Made by a program: the position numbers and the translations under genes. Shown piece after piece: positions 36,650-45,797 of a stretch of DNA of 64,000 nucleotides. Within the stretch, counting starts at the first letter, position 1; each line of letters opens with the position of its first letter. The notes beneath the pieces were generated by a model. That model was not told the DNA's origin and did not search any database. It worked only from the letters and a program-made list of their open reading frames with translations. The DNA comes from Candidatus Poribacteria bacterium. Its GTDB lineage: Bacteria > Poribacteria > WGA-4E > PCPOR2b. Location: NCBI GenBank assembly GCA_003635265.1, contig PYIZ01000034.1:164222-228221 (forward strand), given 5' to 3'.

Positions 36650-38302
36650 GTGAAAAAGATCCCGCTATTTCTGCTTTTTGGTATTCTCTGTGTTGCCCTT
36701 GTTCTGAGCATTGTCAATAAGTTGTTTTGGCAACATGACAAGCAAATCAGTGTCTACACCGAAACTGGAGAAATCGCCCTCTACAACGAATCTTATGCCC
36801 TCGTCGTCGGAAACGGAAGCTATACAAACGGTTGGGATCCACTTGATGGAGTTCCCGAAGATGTGAAAGAGGTAGCTACCGCTCTTGAAAAACATGGCTT
36901 TACCGTTACACTGAAAACTAATCTCAAGAAGGCTGATTTTAATACTGCCTTTGAGGTGTTCATCAGGAAAGGAAAGGGGAAAGATAACCGCCTCCTATTT
37001 TACTACGGGGGCCACGGTTATACGGAAATCAATAAGCAGACAGGCGAAGAATCTGGTTATCTCGTCATGGTAGACTCTCCGATGCCGATGACAGCCAGCA
37101 AAATGGATGGGAGCCGAAACGTAAGCATACGATCACTGGCAGAAGGGGCAACACAGGTTGAAGCGCTCCATGTGCTGTATCTTCTCGATAGCAGTTTTTC
37201 TGATAGTATTTTCAACTTTCGGAATCGTCCACAACCGTGCACCGTTCAGGATAGCGTTAAATATCCCGCAAGGCAGTTTATCATTGCAGGCAGCGCTAAT
37301 GAACCGATGCCCAAGTCTAGTCGATTTAAGGCAGCATTTCTGGATTTGTTGGAAGGGCAGGTTGCTGAACCGGTCCCTGACGGTTACGTTACAGGCGAAG
37401 AGTTCGGTCTATATCTGAATCACCATGTCCCAGAGTACCAGCACGCCCAAACCCCACAATACGGTAAAATCGACGATCCCAAGTTCAACCGAGGGGATTT
37501 TGTCTTTGTGTTTCAAGGTGGAAAGATCCCAACGGGCAACGAAAAAGGCTGGCTGAAACAGATTGTTGGAAAAGATGGGGCGAAAATGGTGCCTATCCTT
37601 GCGGGTGAGTTTAAGATGGGCAGCGACGACAGAGACGCCCATCCAGATGAGAGGCCTGTGCATATAGTCTACCTTGATGCGTTCTACATTGATATACACG
37701 AGGTGACAAATGCACAGTTTAAGAAGTTTGTTGATGCCAATCCCGAATGGAGTAAGAAGCGCAAAGCTAGTTACCACTATGGATATGGAAATTACTTAGC
37801 GCATTGGGCTGGGGACAACTACCTGAACGGTCAAGGCAACCATCCTGTCATTTATGTGAGCTGGTATGCTGCGATGGCTTATGCGGAGTGGGCGGGCAAA
37901 CGTTTGCCAACGGAGGCTGAGTGGGAAAAAGCAGCACGAGGCGGCTTGACAGGTCAGAGATTTCTGCGTGGTATCAGCCAAACAAACCGAGGATTATGGA
38001 CCCCGGTGGGAATATATACACCTAATCCGTATGGTCTATATGGCATGGAGGATCGGGTGTGGGAGTGGTGCTTTGATGAATATGATTATTACTTTTATAA
38101 AAATTCTCCGCGTGAGAACCCGATTGTAAGGGGAAATAACATGCAGTCCATAGATGGTTTCATAAACACTAAAAGAGACCGCGTGTTACGTGGTGGGAGG
38201 CGGTATCGGGGATACGTACGGATCGCCCATCGCTTCGAAAGGCGTCCGAAGGCCGTGGATCCTCATACTGGTTTTCGTTGCGTGATGCCTGTTATTCCTT
38301 GA
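36650..38302 (+). CDS. Caspase-like domain (catalytic Cys to Ser) fused to FGE-sulfatase-like domain
   Basis: The start is GTG after AAAGGAG. The 550-residue protein has an N-terminal membrane anchor (about 4-24), then a caspase-fold p20 region: YALVVGNGSYTN near 49-60 and the catalytic His in YYGGHGY (His122). The expected Cys of the DSC motif is replaced: the sequence reads LYLLDSSFSD, so Ser182 stands where Cys is needed. From about residue 303 a formylglycine-generating-enzyme-like domain follows (AGEFKMGSDDRD, RLPTEAEWEKAARGG, VWEWCFDEYD, GFRCVMP). The last region lacks the FGE active-site cysteines and the usual GNVWEW Asn. Both domains are probably non-catalytic, and a binding or signalling role is inferred. 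Confidence 0.82.
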   Translation: MKKIPLFLLFGILCVALVLSIVNKLFWQHDKQISVYTETGEIALYNESYALVVGNGSYTNGWDPLDGVPEDVKEVATALEKHGFTVTLKTNLKKADFNTAFEVFIRKGKGKDNRLLFYYGGHGYTEINKQTGEESGYLVMVDSPMPMTASKMDGSRNVSIRSLAEGATQVEALHVLYLLDSSFSDSIFNFRNRPQPCTVQDSVKYPARQFIIAGSANEPMPKSSRFKAAFLDLLEGQVAEPVPDGYVTGEEFGLYLNHHVPEYQHAQTPQYGKIDDPKFNRGDFVFVFQGGKIPTGNEKGWLKQIVGKDGAKMVPILAGEFKMGSDDRDAHPDERPVHIVYLDAFYIDIHEVTNAQFKKFVDANPEWSKKRKASYHYGYGNYLAHWAGDNYLNGQGNHPVIYVSWYAAMAYAEWAGKRLPTEAEWEKAARGGLTGQRFLRGISQTNRGLWTPVGIYTPNPYGLYGMEDRVWEWCFDEYDYYFYKNSPRENPIVRGNNMQSIDGFINTKRDRVLRGGRRYRGYVRIAHRFERRPKAVDPHTGFRCVMPVIP

Positions 38303-38412
38303 TTGTTTGTCCCTTCCAACTCATTGGCAGGAAAGACATAGGGAACAACGATCGTTGTTCTCTACGGACTCATTATCCATTGCACTACTTTATACTAAAA
38401 GGAGGAAGCTTC

Positions 38413-39450
38413 ATGGCAAGTCAGCCGATCAAACTTGGTGTCGTTGGCTGTGGCTTTACAGGCAGACAAACGATTTTCGCAACCACTGTAATATCGCGCA
38501 TGACCACCGTTGCGCTAGCAGATCTCGACCCCGCTCGGCGCGTAGAGGTCGCCGGGGAATACTCCGTACCACGCGCCTATACCGATTACCGGGAGATTCT
38601 TGAAGACAGCGACATTGACGCCGTATATCTCGGTACTGCCCCCGATGTTCGTCTGCCAATGGTGCTAGAGACACTTGCTGCGGGCAAGCATGCGCTAGTC
38701 CAGAAGCCTCATGCGATTCGGGCAGATGAGATTATAGAGATGGCGGATGCAGCGAAAGCAGCAGACAAGACGCTGCAATTCTGCTATTTTATGCGCCACT
38801 TCCCTAACAATCGCCAGATTCGCCGCGCGGTGCTTAACGGTAAGATTGGAAACCCGTACCACGCGCGGATTTTTGGGAAGTACAATCATATCCCGCCCCC
38901 GGATGATAACTATCGTTGGTTGCACGTCTACGGTCAGAAAGGGGGAGCGCTAGGACAGCACTATTCCCATGAGTTGGATCTAGCGTGGTGGTGGATGGGC
39001 TGTCCCAAGCCGGAGTGGGCGTTTGGTGCCAAGCATGTGGTCTACCCGGCATACGACGGCCCCGAAGGCGCCGCTGATGATTATTTCACGGGATTGGTCG
39101 GTTTAGAGGGCGGGAAAACGATCCAAATTGACTGCTCACGGATGGTACATACCCCAACCCCGACCATCATTGAACTTTATGGCAGTACCGGGGCAATCAC
39201 AGGTGGCGGGATTTCGAGACACAAAGACGGTGAGTTCATCCGGGAGGAGATCGATGAACCGCTAGATATACAGCACAGCGAACCCCCTGAGCCCCGCCCC
39301 GTCTTCTTTTATGAGATTGAGCATTTCGCGATGGCGATCACCGGCGAGGTTGAGCCGGATGTTTCCGCTGCAGATGCCTACACGTTCATGACAATCCTCG
39401 ACGCCCTTTACGATAGCGCAAAAGCAGGTGTGAAGATTTCAATTGAGTAG
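38413..39450 (+). CDS. Gfo/Idh/MocA-family oxidoreductase
   Basis: The start at 38413 follows AAAGGAGG. The 345-residue protein has the Rossmann motif GVVGCGFTGRQ, ADLDPARRVEVAGEY, and the catalytic-region motif VQKPHAI (the EKP-equivalent). It is followed 18 bases later by the 2-hydroxyacid dehydrogenase gene, so they probably act in one pathway. Substrate unknown; sugar acid or inositol derivative likely. Confidence 0.88.
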   Translation: MASQPIKLGVVGCGFTGRQTIFATTVISRMTTVALADLDPARRVEVAGEYSVPRAYTDYREILEDSDIDAVYLGTAPDVRLPMVLETLAAGKHALVQKPHAIRADEIIEMADAAKAADKTLQFCYFMRHFPNNRQIRRAVLNGKIGNPYHARIFGKYNHIPPPDDNYRWLHVYGQKGGALGQHYSHELDLAWWWMGCPKPEWAFGAKHVVYPAYDGPEGAADDYFTGLVGLEGGKTIQIDCSRMVHTPTPTIIELYGSTGAITGGGISRHKDGEFIREEIDEPLDIQHSEPPEPRPVFFYEIEHFAMAITGEVEPDVSAADAYTFMTILDALYDSAKAGVKISIE

Positions 39451-39468
39451 ACTCAAAAGGAGGCTATT

Positions 39469-40416
39469 ATGTCTAAACGCAAAGTGTTAATGGCAAGACG
39501 TGAAGATCCCGAAGTCGAAGCGATTCTTAAAGATGCGCCATCAGAGGTGGATATTCACTTCCCAGCACCGGGTGAGTCGTTGGACGATCACCTCGCAGAT
39601 ACCGAGATCATCTACGGTGGGATCCGTGAAGCAGATCTGCCCAAAGCCAAATCGTTGCGCTGGGTGCAGCAACCTTCAGCAGGCGTCGAAGGTACGATGT
39701 ATCCCGCCTTCAAAGAAAGCGACGTAATCTTGACCAACTGTCAGAAACTGTATGGTCTTCAAATTTCTGAGCACGCCTTTGCACTCCTGCTCTCCCTGAC
39801 CCGTAGTATTCCGGCACAACTGGAATTTATGAAGGAGAAACATTGGGAACGCGTCCCGTGCATCGAATTGGCAGGGATGACCATGGGAATTCTGGGGCTC
39901 GGCGGCATCGGTCGAGCGATTGCAGCGCGGGCAAAGGCGTTTGAGTTTAAAGTCATTGCAGTCGATTCGGAGCCGATGGACACACCGGATTGCGTAGATG
40001 AATTGGGCGGACTGGATTGGCTCTCGGAGTTTATGGCACAGTCAAATGTCGTGATGGTCTGTTGTCCAAGCACCCCCGAAACCCACAAACTGCTATCGCA
40101 TGAGCAGTTTAATGCGATGCCGGACGGAAGCTATCTTGTCAACGTTAGCCGAGGTAAGGTCATTGACGAAGACGCTATGATTGCGGCACTTCGCAGCGGC
40201 AAGCTTGCTGGCGCGGGGTTAGATGTTACTTACACTGAACCGTGTCCACCGGATAGCCCGCTATGGACGGAACCGAATGTGATTTTGACCTCTCATAGCG
40301 CAGGGGCATCGCAGCATATGCGTTCCCGTGCAATGCGTCTGTTTGTCGATAATCTGCACCGCTACGTCAAAGGCGAACCGTTGGTCAACCTCGTGGACAA
40401 AGAAAAGGGATATTGA
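39469..40416 (+). CDS. D-2-hydroxyacid dehydrogenase
   Basis: This 315-residue protein has the NAD(P)-binding motif GILGLGGIGRAIAARAKAF near residue 141, NVSRGKVIDEDAMIAAL (catalytic Arg), LDVTYTEPCPPDSPLW (catalytic Glu) and LTSHSAGAS (catalytic His). It reduces 2-oxoacids or oxidises D-2-hydroxyacids. Downstream of sugar-acid genes it may act on a keto-acid breakdown product. Confidence 0.9.
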   Translation: MSKRKVLMARREDPEVEAILKDAPSEVDIHFPAPGESLDDHLADTEIIYGGIREADLPKAKSLRWVQQPSAGVEGTMYPAFKESDVILTNCQKLYGLQISEHAFALLLSLTRSIPAQLEFMKEKHWERVPCIELAGMTMGILGLGGIGRAIAARAKAFEFKVIAVDSEPMDTPDCVDELGGLDWLSEFMAQSNVVMVCCPSTPETHKLLSHEQFNAMPDGSYLVNVSRGKVIDEDAMIAALRSGKLAGAGLDVTYTEPCPPDSPLWTEPNVILTSHSAGASQHMRSRAMRLFVDNLHRYVKGEPLVNLVDKEKGY

Positions 40417-40423
40417 AAGGGGA

Positions 40424-40498
40424 TCTAAAGGCGAGGGCTGGAGTCAGGTGTCGGGATTCGGAGATCCCTCCTACAGAAAAACCAAGTGCTCCCACGAC
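40424..40498. repeat. Dispersed repeat, copy A
   Basis: This segment shares TCTAAAGG, AGGTGT, GATTC and GAGATCC in order, and a following CCTACAG...AACCAA, with a segment at 62.37-62.50 kb. The centre forms a short hairpin (GGGAT/ATCCC around TCGGAG). It lies directly after the hydroxyacid dehydrogenase. Confidence 0.55.
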
Positions 40499-40512
40499 CA
40501 GTAAAATAGTGA

Positions 40513-40541
40513 TAGATTTTACGATTGGATCGTGCTATAAT
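40513..40541 (+). promoter_or_regulatory. Possible promoter of the P-loop kinase gene
   Basis: TATAAT (40536-40541) is a good -10. The -35 at 17 bases (TAGATT) is weak. It would give a leader of about 145 bases before the kinase. The rest of this 274-base gap holds repeat copy A and nothing else I can identify. Confidence 0.35.
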
Positions 40542-40690
40542 CACCCGCCATAGAATTGCAGATTTTGTAGGGTTTCGCGGATGATTCGTCGATGTGCCTT
40601 TACAAAATTCAGGTTTTCATACGAACTGTTCTTTTAACAACTATAAAGCCGTCACTACAGAACTGACGGAGTACGGGAGGAGTTTTTATT

Positions 40691-41407
40691 ATGAGATGTG
40701 TCTTTGTCGGTATTGAATACGCTGGAAAATCAACTATAATCAAGCTGCTAGACGCTTATTATCGGCAGCGCAGACTACCTGTCCACGGAGATGACCATTT
40801 TACTTTGCCGGACGCGTCTTTGAGTGCAGAATCACGAGCGTTGATGGTCAACTTTCCCGATGACGTTAAAGAACGCTCACAACGGATGCAGATTCAGTAC
40901 CATGTTGAAGTCATCAAGAATTATCCGAATACCCTGATCGCGGGATGGCATATAGAAGAAGCGGTCTATTCAGATATGTATGGCGATGATCCGGATAGCC
41001 CCTACTATAAGAATTACTCGTACAGGGCACAGCGGATTTACGAAGCACAGGTATTTGAAGCCCGTCTCCCGAATGTGGTCATGATTCATGTAACCGCCAG
41101 CGATGAGGCGATCCGGGAGCGGATGCAGGCAGATCCACACGAGTACCAGATTATCAAAGAGGGAGATATCGCGGAGGTCAAACAGCGTTTCGAGGAGGAG
41201 ATCGAAAAGTCGCTCTTTACCCAGAATGGGCGTAAGATTGTGGTTGACACTACAGGGAAAACACCTCAAGAATCCTTGGATGACCTGCTCACGCTGTCAG
41301 AACCCTTAATTACTCAAGAAGAACTGGCTATCCGTGCTATACCCGTCCCTGAAGGAGATTATGAGGTTCGGTACGAAAACGGTGTGCGAAAGATGATTCC
41401 ACTATAA
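40691..41407 (+). CDS. P-loop nucleoside/nucleotide kinase-like protein
   Basis: This 238-residue protein starts with a Walker A motif, VGIEYAGKSTII (GxxxxGKST), and shows a DDHF element near 36-39. Later NVVMIHVTASDEAIRERMQAD is a typical LID-region pattern of nucleotide kinases such as thymidylate- or deoxynucleoside-kinase-like proteins. The C-terminus is not recognised. Two GGAGGAG-type sites precede the ATG. The substrate is unknown. Confidence 0.65.
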   Translation: MRCVFVGIEYAGKSTIIKLLDAYYRQRRLPVHGDDHFTLPDASLSAESRALMVNFPDDVKERSQRMQIQYHVEVIKNYPNTLIAGWHIEEAVYSDMYGDDPDSPYYKNYSYRAQRIYEAQVFEARLPNVVMIHVTASDEAIRERMQADPHEYQIIKEGDIAEVKQRFEEEIEKSLFTQNGRKIVVDTTGKTPQESLDDLLTLSEPLITQEELAIRAIPVPEGDYEVRYENGVRKMIPL

Positions 41408-41494
41408 TAATCCGATTCGTCACCTTTCAATCGTCTCGCCATTTCTTCTAGACGGTTGACCTCACCTTCAATGCGATGGACAGGAACGAAGATT

Positions 41495-41529
41495 GGAAGG
41501 AAAGGAAAAAGGACTTTTTCTTTCCTTCC
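41495..41529. terminator. Purine-rich hairpin between convergent genes
   Basis: GGAAGGAAAGGAAAAAG and CTTTTTCTTTCCTTCC pair over about 16 base pairs with one bulged G and a tiny loop. It lies between the kinase gene (+) and the BatD-like gene (-), so it can end transcription from either side. The extreme purine/pyrimidine asymmetry of its arms is unusual. Confidence 0.5.
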
Positions 41530-41562
41530 TCCTCTTTCCTTTTTAAGTTCCAAACGCAGCAA

Positions 41563-42588
41563 TTACAGATCCTCACTAATTTCGCTTTCCTTTTCTTCAC
41601 TCACTCCTACCCAAAACTGCTTCGTCTCATCGACAATTCGACGCGCTTCCTCCATCCGCTCATGGGCTTCTGGTTTTGTGGGACTGTACCGGGCAAACTT
41701 GACCAGATCGCAGTTAGAGAAACACTGCTGCACCAATTCTTTCGGGACATCTTCGGGCTGCAAACGGTCAAGTAACTCTTGGGTGGTCAGTTCAAGTGCA
41801 GGGATGCGATATCGTGCAGCGATATACTGACGGAGGACGTGAGAGATTTCGGTGTGGTATATTTTCATTTCGCCCTGTGCGACCCAATTCATTCCCTCAA
41901 TTCGACTTAACTGTTCATAGGCAATTTCGTGAGGCTGACGTTGGGGCACTGCTTCAGGCTGTCGATCCATAGGTTTAACCCGCCTGCGAAGGTGAAGAAA
42001 GATAATCGTACCGATGGCAACGACCACCAGAAACGCCCCTAAAATGTAAAGAAACCAATTCGGTGGCGCGGACCAAGGTCCCTTGATTCCTTTCATCTCT
42101 GTGGCACCAGCAGGCTTGACAGCTTGGACTTCAAACAGGTAGGCAGGCGTCTGAATACTTCCACTATCTCCATCGGTGTCAGTGTATTTTATTGTCATGG
42201 GCGGAAGGGCGTGCTTACCGATAGCGAAGGCACGTAGTGGGTAGGTTACTTCATAGTGTGCTTTGCCCGTCGGTAAGTTTTCGGATTCAATTCGTTTCAC
42301 TTGAGGTTTTTCTACCTCTATATACTCGTGCTCGCTGCGGTCTATTGGATCTAAGTAGATATGCAGGTTTTCGTCAACTTCGATTCGTAGCTGCAACTGA
42401 ATGGGATCTCCGATTGTAATATGGTCCGGGTCAAAGTCGTGCGAAAGAATACGAATGGCTTCCTGAGCGGCTACTCCGCCCGAGAGCAATAAGATGGAAG
42501 CAACGATGAGCCAGAGCAGGCGTGAAGAAACAGACTGGAAGACTGAAGGATTGGAATGGGGCAAAAACGGGAGGAACCGTAGATACAT
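41563..42588 (-). CDS. BatD/DUF4381-like membrane protein
   Basis: This 341-residue protein has a signal peptide (LLWLIVASILLLSGGVAAQ), an extracytoplasmic Ig-like part of the oxygen-tolerance type (DHITIGDPIQLQLRIEVDENLHI, PLRAFAIGKHALPPMTIKY), one transmembrane helix (WFLYILGAFLVVVAIGTIIF) near 180-200 and a cytoplasmic C-terminal helical domain (YEQLSRIEGMNWVAQGE, HVLRQYIAARYRIPALELTT). This matches BatD plus DUF4381-like proteins, often near VWA/MoxR genes. Two VWA proteins lie elsewhere in this window (55.1 and 62.7 kb). No MoxR ATPase is here. Confidence 0.65.
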   Translation of the reverse strand: MYLRFLPFLPHSNPSVFQSVSSRLLWLIVASILLLSGGVAAQEAIRILSHDFDPDHITIGDPIQLQLRIEVDENLHIYLDPIDRSEHEYIEVEKPQVKRIESENLPTGKAHYEVTYPLRAFAIGKHALPPMTIKYTDTDGDSGSIQTPAYLFEVQAVKPAGATEMKGIKGPWSAPPNWFLYILGAFLVVVAIGTIIFLHLRRRVKPMDRQPEAVPQRQPHEIAYEQLSRIEGMNWVAQGEMKIYHTEISHVLRQYIAARYRIPALELTTQELLDRLQPEDVPKELVQQCFSNCDLVKFARYSPTKPEAHERMEEARRIVDETKQFWVGVSEEKESEISEDL

Positions 42589-42682
42589 TTTTAGTTTAGA
42601 ATTTTATAACATGATAATTTGTGATGAGTTTAAGCCGCACCAATGCTGCAATCAAACAATCTCACACTCACCGTCAATCGTT

Positions 42683-43288
42683 TTACGCTTCCATATATTC
42701 CTGAATGGGTCGAATAACAATAGATTTTGGAGTTGTTGGGCATTGATACTGGCACACACCACAACCAACACAGCCAACAGAAAGGACTTCGATCCGACTT
42801 TCGGAGTCGAGTCGAATTGCCCTTTCGCCAATTGGACAGGCCTCAACACAGTCAAGGCAATCGACCCCGTTGGAGCGCAGACAGAGGTCATAATTGACCT
42901 CGGCTAAACCGATCTGAATCTCATGAACAGATAGCTTTTGCAAAGCGCCGCTTGGGCAGACCTGCATACATTCGAGTGTATCACAGACAACGCACGGTTG
43001 ATCATCTGGGTCGATATAGGGTGTCTCTGCTAGATTAGGTTGGTCACTCGACAAGGGCTGGATGGCATCTGCGGGACAACTCTCGACACAGTTTCCACAC
43101 CGCAAACAGGTTTCCAGAAACATCTCTTCTGTGAGTGCACCCGGTGGTCGTAACAGGGCTTTCTCGACGGGGAGACGCTCCCCAATCTGCGTATCTAAGT
43201 ATTCGGCAACCGGCTGAACGATCTTTGTAAACGCCTCTCGGAAGAATGTACGCCTACCATGGGGCTTTTCATTGTCAGAATCCGCCAT
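42683..43288 (-). CDS. Polyferredoxin (NapG/MauM-like 4Fe-4S protein)
   Basis: This 201-residue protein has four cysteine clusters: CLRCGNCVESCP, CVVCDTLECMQVCP, a third ending CLDCVEACP, and CVGCGVCQYQCP. That is enough for about four 4Fe-4S clusters. The N-terminus has GRRTFFREAF, a twin-arginine-like start as in NapG/MauM-type proteins. It probably passes electrons in a membrane or periplasmic chain. It lies between the BatD-like and GNAT genes, without the other Nap subunits. Confidence 0.85.
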   Translation of the reverse strand: MADSDNEKPHGRRTFFREAFTKIVQPVAEYLDTQIGERLPVEKALLRPPGALTEEMFLETCLRCGNCVESCPADAIQPLSSDQPNLAETPYIDPDDQPCVVCDTLECMQVCPSGALQKLSVHEIQIGLAEVNYDLCLRSNGVDCLDCVEACPIGERAIRLDSESRIEVLSVGCVGCGVCQYQCPTTPKSIVIRPIQEYMEA

Positions 43289-43347
43289 CTGATTTAGCCC
43301 TTTCGTTTTACCACTGATACCAAGACTGCATTTTTTTCATAAGAGTA

Positions 43348-44487
43348 TTATGACAGTGGATAGTCGTAGATACGGTAGCGTTTATAAAGCGTAGCCCCCA
43401 TGTTTTCAGCCGCGCGATTCATCAATGTATTGTCTTCCAAAATCCACGACATCTCCCCTCGCCGATACCCCTTTGCAACGCCGATTTTATAGACTTCGTA
43501 GTACATCAGTGCGTCGATCCCCTGTTGGCGGTATTTCTCCTTGATCCCAAAGGTTAGCACGCGAGCTGTGTCAATTTTACGTTTGTGCCAGAGAAGTTTG
43601 AGGAGTCCGAACGGAAACAGGCGTCCATTGGCATGCTTCAACGCAACATAAAAATCGGGTAACGCAAGGATAAAGGCCGCCGGTTCCCCTTCAATTTCGG
43701 CGAAAAGCAGCAGGTCCGGGTCAACAATCTGGATAAGCTCTTCCGCCATGTAATCAATCTCTCTGTCCGTCATTGGAACAAAACCCCAATTCTTCTCCCA
43801 TGCGGAGTTATAGATCTCCTTGACCCGCTGAATTTCCCGATGGATCTGTTTTTTAACAAGGGGACGTATCGTGATTTTTTTACGCTTTTTGATCCATTGC
43901 ACCGTTCGCTCAAGACGTTCAGGCACCTGTACCTCATCGGTTATCTCATAAGCGAGCAGGTCTTTTGCCTTCTTGAAACCGAAACCTTCAATGAGATTAG
44001 CGTAGTAGGGCGGATTGTACGACATCAGAATTACAGGAGGGGAATCGAAGCCATCGACAAGCAACCCGCAATCGTCATTTGTCGAGTAATTTACAGGACC
44101 GCGTATTACTTCAAGGTTGCGTTCTCTCAACCATTGGGCGGCATGGGAAAACAGTGTCGCAGCGACTTCTGGATCTTCGATGGACTCAAAGAATCCAAAG
44201 AACCCCACCTGTTCTTCGTGAAAATCGATATGGGCATCATTCTTGATCGCGGCGATTCGTCCCACAACACGTCCTTCACGTCGGGCAATCAGGAATTCCG
44301 CTTCGGCATGATCAAAGAAAGGATACCGGGATTTGTCAAGTCGCTTCTTGAGATCGCTGCGTAACGGTGGCACCCAATGGGGATCGTTACGATAGATTGT
44401 CCAAGGCAGGTTGATAAACGCTTTTAGATCGGCTGGGGATTGGACGGGGGTAACATCAATATCAGGGGATCGTCTACTGAAACGCAT
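43348..44487 (-). CDS. GNAT-type acyltransferase-like protein next to SPT
   Basis: This 379-residue protein starts DLKAFINLPWTIYRNDPHWVP, followed by LIARREGRVVGRIAAIKN, a GNAT-like N-terminal lobe, with a second lobe including LLFAEIEGEPAAFILALPDF and LTFGIKEKYRQQGIDALMYYE, an acetyl-CoA-binding (Q/R-x-x-G-x-A)-like region. Many genomes carry such a GNAT protein beside serine-palmitoyltransferase-like genes, and a GNAT-type enzyme acts as the bacterial ceramide synthase in Caulobacter (from memory). That role is an inference here. Gap to the SPT gene: 39 bases. Confidence 0.7.
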   Translation of the reverse strand: MRFSRRSPDIDVTPVQSPADLKAFINLPWTIYRNDPHWVPPLRSDLKKRLDKSRYPFFDHAEAEFLIARREGRVVGRIAAIKNDAHIDFHEEQVGFFGFFESIEDPEVAATLFSHAAQWLRERNLEVIRGPVNYSTNDDCGLLVDGFDSPPVILMSYNPPYYANLIEGFGFKKAKDLLAYEITDEVQVPERLERTVQWIKKRKKITIRPLVKKQIHREIQRVKEIYNSAWEKNWGFVPMTDREIDYMAEELIQIVDPDLLLFAEIEGEPAAFILALPDFYVALKHANGRLFPFGLLKLLWHKRKIDTARVLTFGIKEKYRQQGIDALMYYEVYKIGVAKGYRRGEMSWILEDNTLMNRAAENMGATLYKRYRIYDYPLS

Positions 44488-44526
44488 TTTGTGAACATTT
44501 CCCTACTTTTCTGGATAACCCAGCTT

Positions 44527-45732
44527 TCAGACCAGCCCCAGCTTTCTGCCCACTCTATCAAATGTCTCAAGGACAAAGTCGAGCTGTTCATCGGTATGGC
44601 TTGCCATATAACTGGTGCGCAAGCGCGAACCACCGGGAGGCACTGCCGGACTGACAACGGGATTGGTGAAAACACCTGCATCGAATAACTGTTTCCATAA
44701 CATAAAGGTATTCATATCATCCCCAACAATCACTGGCACAACAGGGGTTTGGGTATCCCCGATGTTATATCCCATCAATTGGAGACCCTCCTGCATCTTT
44801 CGCGCATTTTCCCACAGCCGTTTGCGCCGTTCCGGTTCCGCCTTGATAATTTCCAGAGCGGCATGGACGGTTGCGACTGATGATGGCGGCATACTTGCGC
44901 TGAAAAGGAAGGTGTTTGCATGGTGTTTCAAGTAATCGATAACAGCGGCTTCCGCAGCGATAAATCCACCGATACATGCGAAAGATTTGCTAAACGTCCC
45001 CATAATTAAATCGACATCGTCTTCAACACCAAAGTGTTCAGCAGCACCCGCACCGGTTGGACCGAGGACGCCAACACCGTGCGCATCGTCAACCATCAGA
45101 CGGCATCCGTATTTCCGAGCCACCTCTATGATACCGGGTAGGTCACCCATATCGCCTTCCATGCTGTAAACGCCTTCAACAACAACTAGTTTGCCTCTAT
45201 CAGGATCAGCATTTTTCAATTTGTTATCCAGATCATCCAAGTCGTTGTGTCGGAATCTCATCATCTCTCCCCAAGAGAGGCGGCACCCATCAACGACACA
45301 CGCATGGCTCAACGAATCAATGAAAGCAATGTTTCTGCGTCCCACAAGGGTATCAATAACACCAAGATTGACCTGAAATCCGGTGCTAAAAACCAATGCA
45401 GCTTCTTTGTGGACAAATTCTGCGAGTGCTTCTTCAAGTGCAATATGGATATCAAGTGTACCGTTTAGAAATCGGCTGCCCGTACAACCAGAGCCATATT
45501 TTCGCCCAGCCATCTCAGCAGCTTCGAGGACTTTCGGATGATGTGTCAACCCGAGATAATTATTCGATCCAATCATCACCTTCTTTTCGCCATTGATTAT
45601 GACCTCTGTATCCGCAGAGGATTCAATTGGGATGAAATAAGGATAAATCCCTGCCTCGAGCACTGCTTTATATTCTTGTCCCCGCGTGCTCCTGCCATAG
45701 CTAAAATCATAGCATTTTTCAAATAGATCCAT
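44527..45732 (-). CDS. Alpha-oxoamine synthase, serine-palmitoyltransferase-like
   Basis: This 401-residue PLP enzyme of the alpha-oxoamine synthase family has IGSNNYLGLTHHPKV, the stacking His in IDSLSHACVVDG (His143), MVDDAHGVGVLG with the PLP-ring Asp and His218, and the Schiff-base Lys in MGTFSKSFACIGGF (Lys249). HANTFLFSASMPPSSVAT fits serine palmitoyltransferase or related enzymes better than KBL or BioF, but this is not certain. If SPT, it makes 3-ketosphinganine for sphingolipids. A GNAT gene follows, and an MlaEFD set lies upstream. Confidence 0.78.
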   Translation of the reverse strand: MDLFEKCYDFSYGRSTRGQEYKAVLEAGIYPYFIPIESSADTEVIINGEKKVMIGSNNYLGLTHHPKVLEAAEMAGRKYGSGCTGSRFLNGTLDIHIALEEALAEFVHKEAALVFSTGFQVNLGVIDTLVGRRNIAFIDSLSHACVVDGCRLSWGEMMRFRHNDLDDLDNKLKNADPDRGKLVVVEGVYSMEGDMGDLPGIIEVARKYGCRLMVDDAHGVGVLGPTGAGAAEHFGVEDDVDLIMGTFSKSFACIGGFIAAEAAVIDYLKHHANTFLFSASMPPSSVATVHAALEIIKAEPERRKRLWENARKMQEGLQLMGYNIGDTQTPVVPVIVGDDMNTFMLWKQLFDAGVFTNPVVSPAVPPGGSRLRTSYMASHTDEQLDFVLETFDRVGRKLGLV

Positions 45733-45797
45733 TCATTGATTCTCCCGATGTCTTAGGCGTTATAAATAAAAAATGATTGCATTTATCTCCAAATGAC

